A stretch of DNA of 36,251 nucleotides from a virus, in IMG/VR virus record IMGVR_UViG_3300021389_002175, positions 1 to 36,251 of that record. One strand, 5' to 3'. The notes beneath the pieces are model-generated. The model was not told the origin of the DNA. It worked only from the letters and a program-made list of their open reading frames with translations, and did no database searches. The translations under genes and the position numbers were made by a program. Each line of letters starts with the position of its first letter. Position 1 is the stretch's first letter. Positions 1-7,440 of this stretch are shown here, piece after piece.

Positions 1-21
1 TCCCCCCCCAGAAGATCAAAG

Positions 22-45
22 ACAGTCGCTTCGGCGACTGTTTTT
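22..45 (+). terminator. Rho-independent terminator
   Basis: A perfect 8-bp stem (22-29 with 34-41) closes on a TTCG tetraloop and runs into five T residues (41-45). It should end transcripts of a + strand gene lying left of the window. It sits only 20 bases before the ATG at 65, so little room is left for a promoter for the next gene. Confidence 0.9.
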
Positions 46-64
46 ATGAAGTATAAGTAATATT

Positions 65-1219
65 ATGAAAACAGCATGCAGCAAAAGCTGGACTGATGTA
101 AACATAGATTTTGCAAATAGATTAATAAGAAACTGTTGTAGATCTGTCGAATATAAAATGCCCGACAGTTATGATATAGATTTCTTTAATAACAGTCCTC
201 AAATACAGCAAAGAAGATCTAGTACACTATCTGGTGAACAACATCCTGATTGTGCTCATTGTTGGGAAAGTGAAAACGCTGGAATACCCAGTTACCGCTC
301 ACAGCAAAATAAATGGCAAGACTTTAGTGGTGTAACTCGAGATCCACAAACTACATACATTGATGTGACACTTGATACTACATGTGATCAAAGTTGTTTA
401 TATTGTGCTGCTGATGCTAGTAGTCAAATAGCTCAAGAAGAAGGTGTACCTATACGTGATAACGGTACCGAACATGACTTTGAAACATTTAAACGTTGGG
501 TATCAACACTTAGTGGAGACGTAGTGTTTAATTTTTTAGGTGGTGAACCAACTGCCAGTAAACGTTTTGCCCCAATGGTAGAATATATAAATCAACAAAA
601 TGTTAATGCAGAATTTGAAATTTGTACAAATTGTAATACAACTGAACCCATGATGAAACGATTATTAAAAACTATACGTGGTAGTGGTAAGCCATGGAAT
701 GTTGCTATTAGTAATGAAACTTATGCTGAACACGCAGAACTATTACGTTATGGATTAGATTGGGAAAGGTTTAAAAAAAACTTTATAACTTATATAACTA
801 CACCAGAAATTTTAAGCATTACATTGGCACCCACTACCAACGCATTTAGTATACGTTATTTTCCACAATATATCGAGTGGGTGTATGAAACTTTCTTGAC
901 ACATGCACCAGATAAATCATTTAGTTGGCATGGTAGTTATATTACTAGACCGCAGGCAATGGATATTAAGTATTTGCCTGCAAAGGATCGCATGCACATA
1001 CAACGTGCAATTAGCGTAAACAACAAATACAAAAATCATCATTTGCTAACAAATGCTCGTAACTTAGATAAATTTGGTGAATATCTACAAGCAATGTCTG
1101 ACAGAATAGGGTCTGCAACTCCTGAAGGTTATAGTGATCGTAATCAACAAATTGGGCTGAAGCACTTCCTCAATGAAAAACAACAAGTCAAACAAAAGGA
1201 TCTATCGTCACTATTATGA
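65..1219 (+). CDS. Twitch-type radical SAM protein
   Basis: A 384-aa radical SAM enzyme. C107, C111 and C114 (CDQSCLYC) form the CX3CX2C [4Fe-4S] site that cleaves S-adenosylmethionine, and LGGEPT near 158-163 is the GGE SAM-binding motif. A second cysteine set (C24-C25, C63, C66 in CAHCW) lies before the core. This resembles a SPASM/twitch auxiliary-cluster module placed at the N-terminus, as in phage 'twitch domain' radical SAM proteins. The start follows the terminator closely and no clear ribosome site is visible. Its stop overlaps the next start (ATGA), and the next gene has the same architecture, so the two probably act together. Such enzymes commonly modify peptides or sugars. The substrate here is unknown. 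Confidence 0.85.
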   Translation: MKTACSKSWTDVNIDFANRLIRNCCRSVEYKMPDSYDIDFFNNSPQIQQRRSSTLSGEQHPDCAHCWESENAGIPSYRSQQNKWQDFSGVTRDPQTTYIDVTLDTTCDQSCLYCAADASSQIAQEEGVPIRDNGTEHDFETFKRWVSTLSGDVVFNFLGGEPTASKRFAPMVEYINQQNVNAEFEICTNCNTTEPMMKRLLKTIRGSGKPWNVAISNETYAEHAELLRYGLDWERFKKNFITYITTPEILSITLAPTTNAFSIRYFPQYIEWVYETFLTHAPDKSFSWHGSYITRPQAMDIKYLPAKDRMHIQRAISVNNKYKNHHLLTNARNLDKFGEYLQAMSDRIGSATPEGYSDRNQQIGLKHFLNEKQQVKQKDLSSLL

Positions 1220-2340
1220 CTAATTTTTGTGTACATAGTTTAGCTGGTGTAAGTGTAGTAGATAGTCGTGGAGCACTGCGTCCATGCTGCAAATACGATA
1301 ATAGAGATAGTATTCCTACCATATTTGATGTCGACACACTGGACGGGTTGCATCGTATTAAACCATATGCTGATATAAAAAATAATCTCAATAAAGGCAA
1401 TTGGCCACGTGGCTGCCATCGATGCCAACTGTCTGAACAGAGTAATATACAATCACGTAGACAATGGACAAATAAGTTTTATGGCGATCATGGTTTGATT
1501 TTGAAACCAGGCAAGATTCAAGACTTAGAGATTGCACTAGATTATACATGTAACATGCGTTGTCAAATATGCAATCCCGGAGCGAGTAGTAAGTGGAGTA
1601 CTGATAAAAGTTTACTCAATGAACTAGATACATTGGGTGTAAAACTGGATGGTCATACTGATTATCGTAACTACCAGGATCGTATGCAGTATGTGTTATC
1701 AAATACTGATTTAAGTGCAGCACGACATGTTAAAATAGAAGGCGGCGAGCCGTTTTACGCCAAACATTTAAGTTGGTTTGTAAACAAATTACGACATGAA
1801 GTTTTACAACCACACCTGTTATTTTTAAATATCACAACAAACGGCAGTGTATATCCAGAAAAAAAAGTTATACGGCAATTGCAATACTTTCGAAACAGTT
1901 GTATATCATTTAGTTTAGATGGTACGGAAAAACTAGCAGAAGCTACTCGTTGGGGAGCTAAATGGGAAACTATTGATGAAAATATCAAGAAGTTTACGCA
2001 AACTGGTATTAACTTGCAAGCTAGTTGTACTGTTAGTATACTTAATTGGAACCAACTTGCTCCATTGATAAGATACTTAAAACATCGAAACATAACATTA
2101 AATTTTAGTGAGCTGACAGATCCAAAACATTTAAGTATATACCAGTTACCACTCAGTGTTAGAAAACAATTTGTAACTGGTAACACATCGTTAGACAATA
2201 TACTAACCGCAGATATTACGATTGATAATCAGTTATCAAAAACTCGTGATTATATTAATATTATTGATCGCTACCAAAAAACAGATTTTAGTAGTGTGAA
2301 TAAACAAGCATGGGAGATAATAAATGCTAATATCAGGTAA
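1216..2340 (+). CDS. Twitch-type radical SAM protein, second copy
   Basis: A 374-aa radical SAM enzyme. C112, C116 and C119 (CNMRCQIC) bind the catalytic cluster, and EGGEP near residues 177-181 is the SAM-binding GGE motif. The N-terminal cysteines C24-C25 (LRPCCKY) and C67/C70 (CHRC) look like an auxiliary-cluster module ahead of the core, as in the gene before it. The two proteins share layout but are clearly diverged, so this is an old duplication or two separate acquisitions. It starts within the stop of the previous gene (ATGA) and overlaps the next by 17 bases, which indicates translational coupling. The substrate is unknown. Confidence 0.85.
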   Translation: MTNFCVHSLAGVSVVDSRGALRPCCKYDNRDSIPTIFDVDTLDGLHRIKPYADIKNNLNKGNWPRGCHRCQLSEQSNIQSRRQWTNKFYGDHGLILKPGKIQDLEIALDYTCNMRCQICNPGASSKWSTDKSLLNELDTLGVKLDGHTDYRNYQDRMQYVLSNTDLSAARHVKIEGGEPFYAKHLSWFVNKLRHEVLQPHLLFLNITTNGSVYPEKKVIRQLQYFRNSCISFSLDGTEKLAEATRWGAKWETIDENIKKFTQTGINLQASCTVSILNWNQLAPLIRYLKHRNITLNFSELTDPKHLSIYQLPLSVRKQFVTGNTSLDNILTADITIDNQLSKTRDYINIIDRYQKTDFSSVNKQAWEIINANIR

Positions 2341-2881
2341 TCCTGAACAGGGAATAGCACAAGCACTGTTTAAGTTATATCCAGATGCTACCTATATGAG
2401 TAGAAGTAGTGGACATGACTTGGTTGAACGGCGTGGAAGAGAGAGTTTTGCTCAAGAAGCACTTAATCATGACGTTATTATAGTTAACAGTGCACTGTGG
2501 CAGTTTCAACAAACTGTACTACTAGATGCAGTGTACAAGAGCCTAAAGGATGCCAAGAAACTAGCACATATTGTTGTAATTGGTAGTACGACTGATAGAG
2601 TTAAGAACGGCAAGGCATGGTTATACAATGCAGAAAAGAAAGCGTTGCGTGATTACAGTAATACACTAGCAATAGGCGGTGTTTGGAGTCGTATGCCTAA
2701 AGTAAGCTACATTAGTTTTGGTACACTTAGCAATAATGAACACAAACATCCTGACAGGCGTTGTATGGATATAGATCAGGCTGCTGGATATATTAAATGG
2801 ATTATTGATGCTCCACGTGAAATAAATATAAATGAAATAAGTATTGATCCTATGCAAGACGATAACTGGTATGCCCTTTAG
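2324..2881 (+). CDS. SDR-like Rossmann-fold protein
   Basis: A 185-aa protein that reads like a small short-chain dehydrogenase/reductase. It opens with a beta strand and a glycine-containing turn (ISGNPEQGIAQAL), has VVIGS in the usual catalytic-serine strand, and carries YNAEKKAL, the family YxxxK pair, around residue 105. It is shorter than typical SDRs (about 250 aa), and the first glycine motif is degenerate. It may therefore be an atypical member or no longer bind NAD(P). It overlaps the radical SAM genes on both sides. It probably oxidises or reduces an intermediate in the same pathway, which is inference from position. Confidence 0.6.
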   Translation: MLISGNPEQGIAQALFKLYPDATYMSRSSGHDLVERRGRESFAQEALNHDVIIVNSALWQFQQTVLLDAVYKSLKDAKKLAHIVVIGSTTDRVKNGKAWLYNAEKKALRDYSNTLAIGGVWSRMPKVSYISFGTLSNNEHKHPDRRCMDIDQAAGYIKWIIDAPREININEISIDPMQDDNWYAL

Positions 2882-3530
2882 TAGAAATATTAACTATTTA
2901 CATTTTGGTCTTACAAGTAAGTGTACACTCAAATGTCCAGAGTGTGTACGAACAATGAGTAATCCTACGCTTAATACAGTATGGCGTGATATTAAAGAGC
3001 AACGACAAATTGATTGGAAGCAATACCGATCAATTATTAAAGATTTATCATACAACTCAATACTATTTTGTGGTAATTGGGGCGATCCAATATACTATAC
3101 TGGTCTAATAGAGTTTATCGTTTATATTAAAACTGTTACTGATGTTCCTATAGTTATTCACACAAACGGTAGTTATAAAGATGCTAATTTTTGGCGTCAG
3201 TTAGGAACAGTATTACAACAAGATGATAATGTTGTGTTTAGCATTGACGGATTAATAGATGATGACCAATATCGTATTAATAGTGATGCCACTAGTAGAA
3301 GGTTAGGTATTAGTACACTTGCTAATATATTACCCGAAGAAACTCGACCAAGAGTAAGTCAAAAATGTATATTATTTCGTTATAATGAAAATAGAATCTG
3401 GCAAATAGTAACTGAATCTCGCAAACTTGGTTTTGACTGTATAATTTTTGATACGCCTATCACAGATAATAATCCAGATCTGACACCACATTATTTTGGA
3501 GACAGATTCGAGGTACATTTTGATGAGTAG
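2871..3530 (+). CDS. Radical SAM core protein, lacking SPASM domain
   Basis: A 219-aa protein. C18, C22 and C25 (CTLKCPEC) form the radical SAM cluster site. FCGNWGDP occupies the place of the usual GGEP motif, and VFSIDG is a core-domain strand. The reading frame extends upstream to a TTG, but the ATG at 2871 is preferred because it gives only an 11-base overlap with the preceding gene. The protein stops just where a SPASM domain would follow. That domain is encoded separately in the next frame from 3523, overlapping by 8 bases. Family members normally have both on one chain, so the enzyme probably works as a two-subunit complex, unless a frameshift joins them. Confidence 0.8.
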   Translation: MPFSRNINYLHFGLTSKCTLKCPECVRTMSNPTLNTVWRDIKEQRQIDWKQYRSIIKDLSYNSILFCGNWGDPIYYTGLIEFIVYIKTVTDVPIVIHTNGSYKDANFWRQLGTVLQQDDNVVFSIDGLIDDDQYRINSDATSRRLGISTLANILPEETRPRVSQKCILFRYNENRIWQIVTESRKLGFDCIIFDTPITDNNPDLTPHYFGDRFEVHFDE

Positions 3531-3807
3531 TATTGATCCAAAATGTCAATCAACTGATATAAATTACCATGTTGAAATAAACGGATTGTTCTTACCATGT
3601 TGTTGGATAGCTACACATCGTGAAAGTATTAAAGATCTACGTGAAAGATTAGGTGATGATTATGACCTTTTGTTTTTGACAAATAACGATCCTTATAGTA
3701 TAATAGACTTGTGGGAAAAACATATCGAAAGTAGTTGGGAAACAGATACTCCTGTGCCCATGTGCAAAATTAAGTGTACTAAAAAAAGGAACGGCAATGG
3801 AGTTTAA
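3523..3807 (+). CDS. Stand-alone SPASM-like auxiliary cluster domain
   Basis: A 94-aa protein matching the C-terminal third of radical SAM/SPASM enzymes: C8, the GLFLPCCW strand (C26, C27), a 'IIDLWEKH' helix and a final CKIKC (C81, C85). These cysteines would hold an extra [4Fe-4S] cluster. It has no radical SAM core and begins at an ATG that overlaps the stop of the core-only protein before it, so it is read as that enzyme's second subunit. A TTG 27 bases upstream would lengthen it slightly. Its 3' end overlaps the next radical SAM gene by 11 bases. Confidence 0.7.
   Translation: MSSIDPKCQSTDINYHVEINGLFLPCCWIATHRESIKDLRERLGDDYDLLFLTNNDPYSIIDLWEKHIESSWETDTPVPMCKIKCTKKRNGNGV
3676..3704 (+). 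promoter_or_regulatory. Consensus sigma70-type promoter inside a gene
   Basis: TTGACA (3676-3681) and TATAAT (3699-3704) are both perfect hexamers with a 17-base spacer, inside the SPASM-domain gene. Transcription would start near 3711, about 85 bases before the radical SAM gene at 3797, and could give that half of the operon extra early expression. Consensus-like pairs also occur by chance in AT-rich coding sequence, hence the moderate confidence. Confidence 0.45.
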
Positions 3808-4753
3808 AAGAGCAGTAATAGAAGTATTTGGTGGATGCAATTACACTTGTAAAATGTGTCCCCAAACTAGTCCAGGTAGAGAGACTAGTTTTTTAAGACG
3901 TATGCCGTTTGACTTATTTGAAAATATATTAGATCAATTAACTGGCTCACCTGTCGTCAACTTGGAAGGCAGCGGTGAACCAACGTTAGAGCCTGAGCTT
4001 CCACGTTATATAGAAGCAGTTACACGACGAGGATTTCGTCCTTATATATACAGTAATGGTAGTGGCATGCATGGCGATTATATGCGTGATTGTGTTGATG
4101 CAGGACTTAAACTGTATCGTTTTAGTGTAATAGGATACAACAGAGAACGTTATCAAGAATGGATGAATATAGATAATTGGGATCTAATACATCAAAGCAC
4201 ATGTGAAATGCGTGATTATATCAAAAAGAGTGGTAGCGATTGTAGTCTACATAGTTATCATCTAATACTTGATCCCAACCAAACAGAATATGAAGTAGAA
4301 CAGTATCAACAAAATTTTATTTTTCCAACTGGTACAACTGCATATATTTGGAAAATGCACAACTGGAGTGGAAACTATACTCCTGATTACACAAGAGATG
4401 ATCGTAAAAAACGAAGTTGTGGCCGCCCGTTTGCAGATGAAATAACATTTAGAGCAGGAGGAACTGGCGGTATGCGAGGAGCCGTCACACCTTGTTGTCA
4501 AACGCTAGGTCCTCCAAATGAAAGTTTAAGTGTATTAGGCCATGCAAGTCATCAGAGTATAGAAGATATTTACTATGGAGATGCGTACAACCATCTTCGT
4601 AAAGCACACGAAATGGGAGATTGGGATGCTGTTCCTTATTGTAAAGACTGTGATTTTTTATATGAAGATCCTGAAGTATTAGTATGGAGTAATGACACAA
4701 ATGCTACACAGGGTCGTATGCTGGGCGTAAATAATATTGCAATATCACAATGA
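3797..4753 (+). CDS. Radical SAM/SPASM protein
   Basis: A 318-aa enzyme with the full conventional layout. C14, C18 and C21 (CNYTCKMC) bind the catalytic cluster, and LEGSGEPTLEP near residue 55 is the SAM-binding motif. The C-terminal half has a SPASM-type cysteine set (SCGRPF, TPCC and YCKDCDF). SPASM enzymes typically act on peptides, for example in RiPP or sulfatase maturation, but some act on small molecules. It overlaps the SPASM-fragment gene upstream, and its stop forms ATGA with an oxygenase gene. This is the only unpermuted, complete SPASM enzyme in the cluster apart from the one at 7441. Confidence 0.87.
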   Translation: MEFKRAVIEVFGGCNYTCKMCPQTSPGRETSFLRRMPFDLFENILDQLTGSPVVNLEGSGEPTLEPELPRYIEAVTRRGFRPYIYSNGSGMHGDYMRDCVDAGLKLYRFSVIGYNRERYQEWMNIDNWDLIHQSTCEMRDYIKKSGSDCSLHSYHLILDPNQTEYEVEQYQQNFIFPTGTTAYIWKMHNWSGNYTPDYTRDDRKKRSCGRPFADEITFRAGGTGGMRGAVTPCCQTLGPPNESLSVLGHASHQSIEDIYYGDAYNHLRKAHEMGDWDAVPYCKDCDFLYEDPEVLVWSNDTNATQGRMLGVNNIAISQ

Positions 4754-5283
4754 ATATCACTTTTCACGACACACCAAGCCCATATGCAACAGTTACTGAC
4801 GTATTTGATACTCAAGATTTGCAAACTTTTCAGCAAATTGCGGACCAAGCGCCAATGGGAGATAGCTGGATAGAAAATAATAACATGGACCAATATGCAT
4901 GGAAATTGTATCATAAAATATATCCCACGCTTAATCGAAAAACTCAAGATAGAAACAACTGTCTTGAATGCAGTACTGATGCTAGCTTCTTTAAAATACA
5001 AATAAAAAAACTAGAACCAGGGTTTAAACGTAATCGCATACACACCGACAGTGATTGGAAACAATTTGTTACAGTTGTTTATTTAGATGGACAAGGACTG
5101 GGAACAAAGTTATATGCTAGTAATGAAGGTGACCCTGAGCGTGTTATCCCATATATACACAACACAGGATATTCAATGATACCAAATGCAACTAGTTGGC
5201 ACGATTTTGATCACAGTGCTGACTTTACTGAAATAAGAACTACTCTTATGTTTATACTAGCAAATCGGGGGTTTTATAAATGA
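4750..5283 (+). CDS. Fe(II)/2-oxoglutarate oxygenase-like protein
   Basis: A 177-aa compact double-stranded beta-helix protein. The facial triad is readable as HTD (RIHTDSDW), then a distal histidine in SWHDF, followed 12 residues later by an arginine (RTTLMF) suited to binding 2-oxoglutarate. The VVYLDG and GYSMIPN strands fit the fold. Such enzymes hydroxylate or desaturate proteins, sugars or small molecules using O2. It is coupled by ATGA overlaps to the radical SAM gene before and the CMP-sugar synthetase after, so a sugar or glycopeptide substrate is possible but not shown. Confidence 0.75.
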   Translation: MNITFHDTPSPYATVTDVFDTQDLQTFQQIADQAPMGDSWIENNNMDQYAWKLYHKIYPTLNRKTQDRNNCLECSTDASFFKIQIKKLEPGFKRNRIHTDSDWKQFVTVVYLDGQGLGTKLYASNEGDPERVIPYIHNTGYSMIPNATSWHDFDHSADFTEIRTTLMFILANRGFYK

Positions 5284-5951
5284 GTACAGTTATTCTAATT
5301 CCAGTTAGATTAAAAAGTACAAGATTTCCAAACAAGGGCCTAGCTGATCTAAACGGCAAGCCCATGATACGACGAGTTTTTGACCGATGCGAAGCCATGG
5401 GTTATGATACAGTTGTATTAACAGATACTGATCAATTAAATTCAGTAATACCATCAAGCAACATTGTTCTGACTTCACCAGACTGTACCGACGGTACTGA
5501 CCGCTGTATTAGTGTAATAGGAAGAGAACTCAATTACGACAAATATATTAACGTGCAAGGTGATAATCCTGACGCAACTATAGAGCCTGTACAAGCTATC
5601 GAACGTGCACTTGATACACATTATGTATATCAAGCATATAAGTCAATGACGCCAGAAGGCCGCAGTGATCCAACAGTGTGTAAAATGGTTATGACCAATG
5701 ATCGTGTACATTGGTTTTGCAGAAGTGAATTATCATATGGAGAATTTGCACTAGGCTTTCATGGATACACCCAAGAAGCAGCAGAACGTTGGAGAACATT
5801 TACTCGCTATCCGGCTGAAATCACAGAAACTATAGAAGCATTACGTTGGATACAAAATGGTGATGAACTACGTGGTGTTAAATGTGAATTTGATGGTATA
5901 GAAATAAATGTGCCAAGTGACTTAGAATTATGGAGATCCGTTAATAAATGA
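5280..5951 (+). CDS. KdsB-like CMP-sugar cytidylyltransferase
   Basis: A 223-aa nucleotidyltransferase resembling 3-deoxy-manno-octulosonate cytidylyltransferase (KdsB, usually about 250 aa). Features are the N-terminal signature IPVRLKSTRFPNKGL, then DGTDRC, the metal-binding strand NVQGDNPD, and the C-terminal EALRWIQNG helix and ELWRSV. KdsB joins CTP to a 2-keto acidic sugar to give the CMP-sugar used by glycosyltransferases. The central part is shorter and the exact sugar cannot be read. It is coupled to genes on both sides. It is distinct from the second, NeuA-like cytidylyltransferase at 29132. Confidence 0.8.
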   Translation: MSTVILIPVRLKSTRFPNKGLADLNGKPMIRRVFDRCEAMGYDTVVLTDTDQLNSVIPSSNIVLTSPDCTDGTDRCISVIGRELNYDKYINVQGDNPDATIEPVQAIERALDTHYVYQAYKSMTPEGRSDPTVCKMVMTNDRVHWFCRSELSYGEFALGFHGYTQEAAERWRTFTRYPAEITETIEALRWIQNGDELRGVKCEFDGIEINVPSDLELWRSVNK

Positions 5952-6706
5952 AAATTTGGAGTTACGGAGACAGTCACCCAGCAGGACACGAACTAGGAAC
6001 TGAGTATGCACACGACTTAGGTGCAAGTTGGTTTGCAAGCGAAGGATGGTATAGTGATGATCTTAATACAACTGTACGACATGTATGTAGAAATCGTTTG
6101 GGTACAGAAAAATATAATAAAATAATAAAACAAAAATGGTACAAGCACATTCGCAATCAGTGTACACCCAGTTTGAGTTATGCAGGTGTGCTTGCTGAAC
6201 GTTTGGGTGCTGAACTTGTAAACAGAGCGGAGCCAGGTTCAAGCAACAGTCTCAGCATACTAAAAATGTATCAAGATGTTGAACAGTATCAACCTGACGA
6301 CATAGTACTGTTCAGTGTGGTAACACCTTTTCGCTATATACCTGCCAATGACATTGACGCTACTAATCATCAAATACATTGGCTGCCAGAATATCAAGCT
6401 GAAGTATTATGGGATGTAGGCCCACACGATGTTTGTTTTCGACTACAAACGCACGGTTATATACCGCTTGCTCGCAGTTTACATCCACGTTGCTATACAT
6501 TTAAAACAGTAAATGATGACATGACTGTTTTAGGGAAAGACGTAGATGTAAATATACCATTAAGTTTTTATCAACTATCTGAACAACATGTTAATGAACC
6601 AGAAAATGGTATAGAATCTTACAGATACCCTGGCGGACACTTGCATGAAGATTTACATGTAGCATATGGAGAATATTTGGCAAATGAACTTTCCAAAACG
6701 AACTAA
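5948..6706 (+). CDS. SGNH/GDSL hydrolase-like protein
   Basis: A 252-aa protein opening with WSYGDSHPAG, the block I serine motif of SGNH esterases. PGSSNS near residue 97 is a candidate block II/III Gly/Asn region, DDIVLFSVVTPFR is a following core strand, and HEDLHVAYGEYLA near the end offers the block V Asp/Glu-x-x-His pair. SGNH enzymes add or remove acyl groups, often on polysaccharides, which suits a place beside a CMP-sugar synthetase. The first codons overlap the preceding stop (ATGA). Block II and III assignments are less certain than blocks I and V. Confidence 0.65.
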   Translation: MKIWSYGDSHPAGHELGTEYAHDLGASWFASEGWYSDDLNTTVRHVCRNRLGTEKYNKIIKQKWYKHIRNQCTPSLSYAGVLAERLGAELVNRAEPGSSNSLSILKMYQDVEQYQPDDIVLFSVVTPFRYIPANDIDATNHQIHWLPEYQAEVLWDVGPHDVCFRLQTHGYIPLARSLHPRCYTFKTVNDDMTVLGKDVDVNIPLSFYQLSEQHVNEPENGIESYRYPGGHLHEDLHVAYGEYLANELSKTN

Positions 6707-7436
6707 ATTAACCAGTTATGAGCAATTTGTTGAGTTAAGTAATGACTTTGACCAGCGTGTTGGTACAAAAACTGTATGGTCTAAACTTACAATGTTTGAC
6801 ATATTTGAAAAAATACTAGGAGAAGATAGCTGGTGGGACATTGATTATCAAATTCAAAAATGGGTAGATAATGCTTTTAGTATTAAAACTGAGTTTACTC
6901 AAGATGACCAAGACATACCTCAAAGCCCACTTGGAAAAATGAATAGTGTATATCTTACGTTAAATGATATAAAAAACGGTAAAAATTTTTACAGTCCAAT
7001 AACATTGAGTCTTTTTAAAAACGGTAAAATCCCTATACATCCTGGTTCTACTAGATTGATATTAGCTGATGTATACAATAAACCAATAGACCTTTGTATT
7101 ACTGATTACAACAACAATTTTCGTAAAAGATTTCCAGATGTTGAATTTTTGGAAGTAGAAGACTACTATTTTGATTTTAGTGACGAGATGCATGAGCTAC
7201 ATGAAGATTGGACATGGACTGGACACTGTCCTACCTACGCCAATATGACAGATGACGATGTGCAAATTAAACAAATAAGTACTTACATGATACCTACTAC
7301 TGACGATTTTAGTTTTCATCATCCACGTGATGTAACAATAACTCGATGGTTTCGGTTAAATAATGACTGCATCACAGTCAATGACATGCCAATTGCAAAA
7401 AAGATTGACAATGTATGGAAGATTGTGTTAGAATAA
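6684..7436 (+). CDS. Unknown protein with ParB/Srx-like motif
   Basis: A 250-aa soluble protein. I do not recognise the full-length family. The stretch IPIHPGSTRLILADVY (about residues 112-127) resembles the ParB/sulfiredoxin-type signature in which a G-x-x-R loop binds a nucleotide phosphate. The acidic C-terminal half has no motif I can name. An ATG 18 bases upstream (6666) is possible. I chose 6684 because it leaves a smaller overlap (23 bases) with the hydrolase gene. It closes the first coupled block, and only four bases separate it from the next gene. Confidence 0.6.
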   Translation: MNFPKRTKLTSYEQFVELSNDFDQRVGTKTVWSKLTMFDIFEKILGEDSWWDIDYQIQKWVDNAFSIKTEFTQDDQDIPQSPLGKMNSVYLTLNDIKNGKNFYSPITLSLFKNGKIPIHPGSTRLILADVYNKPIDLCITDYNNNFRKRFPDVEFLEVEDYYFDFSDEMHELHEDWTWTGHCPTYANMTDDDVQIKQISTYMIPTTDDFSFHHPRDVTITRWFRLNNDCITVNDMPIAKKIDNVWKIVLE

Positions 7437-7440
7437 TAAA

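Noticed and set aside
3496-3522. Longer start for the SPASM fragment (TTG at 3496)
   Set aside because: The ATG at 3523 gives a compact 8-base overlap with the preceding stop, and the extra residues have no family similarity.
7405-7434. TTGACA-18-TAGAAT before the radical SAM gene at 7441
   Set aside because: The expected start would fall on the ATG itself, the spacer is 18, and the site is inside coding sequence. Other chance matches exist.
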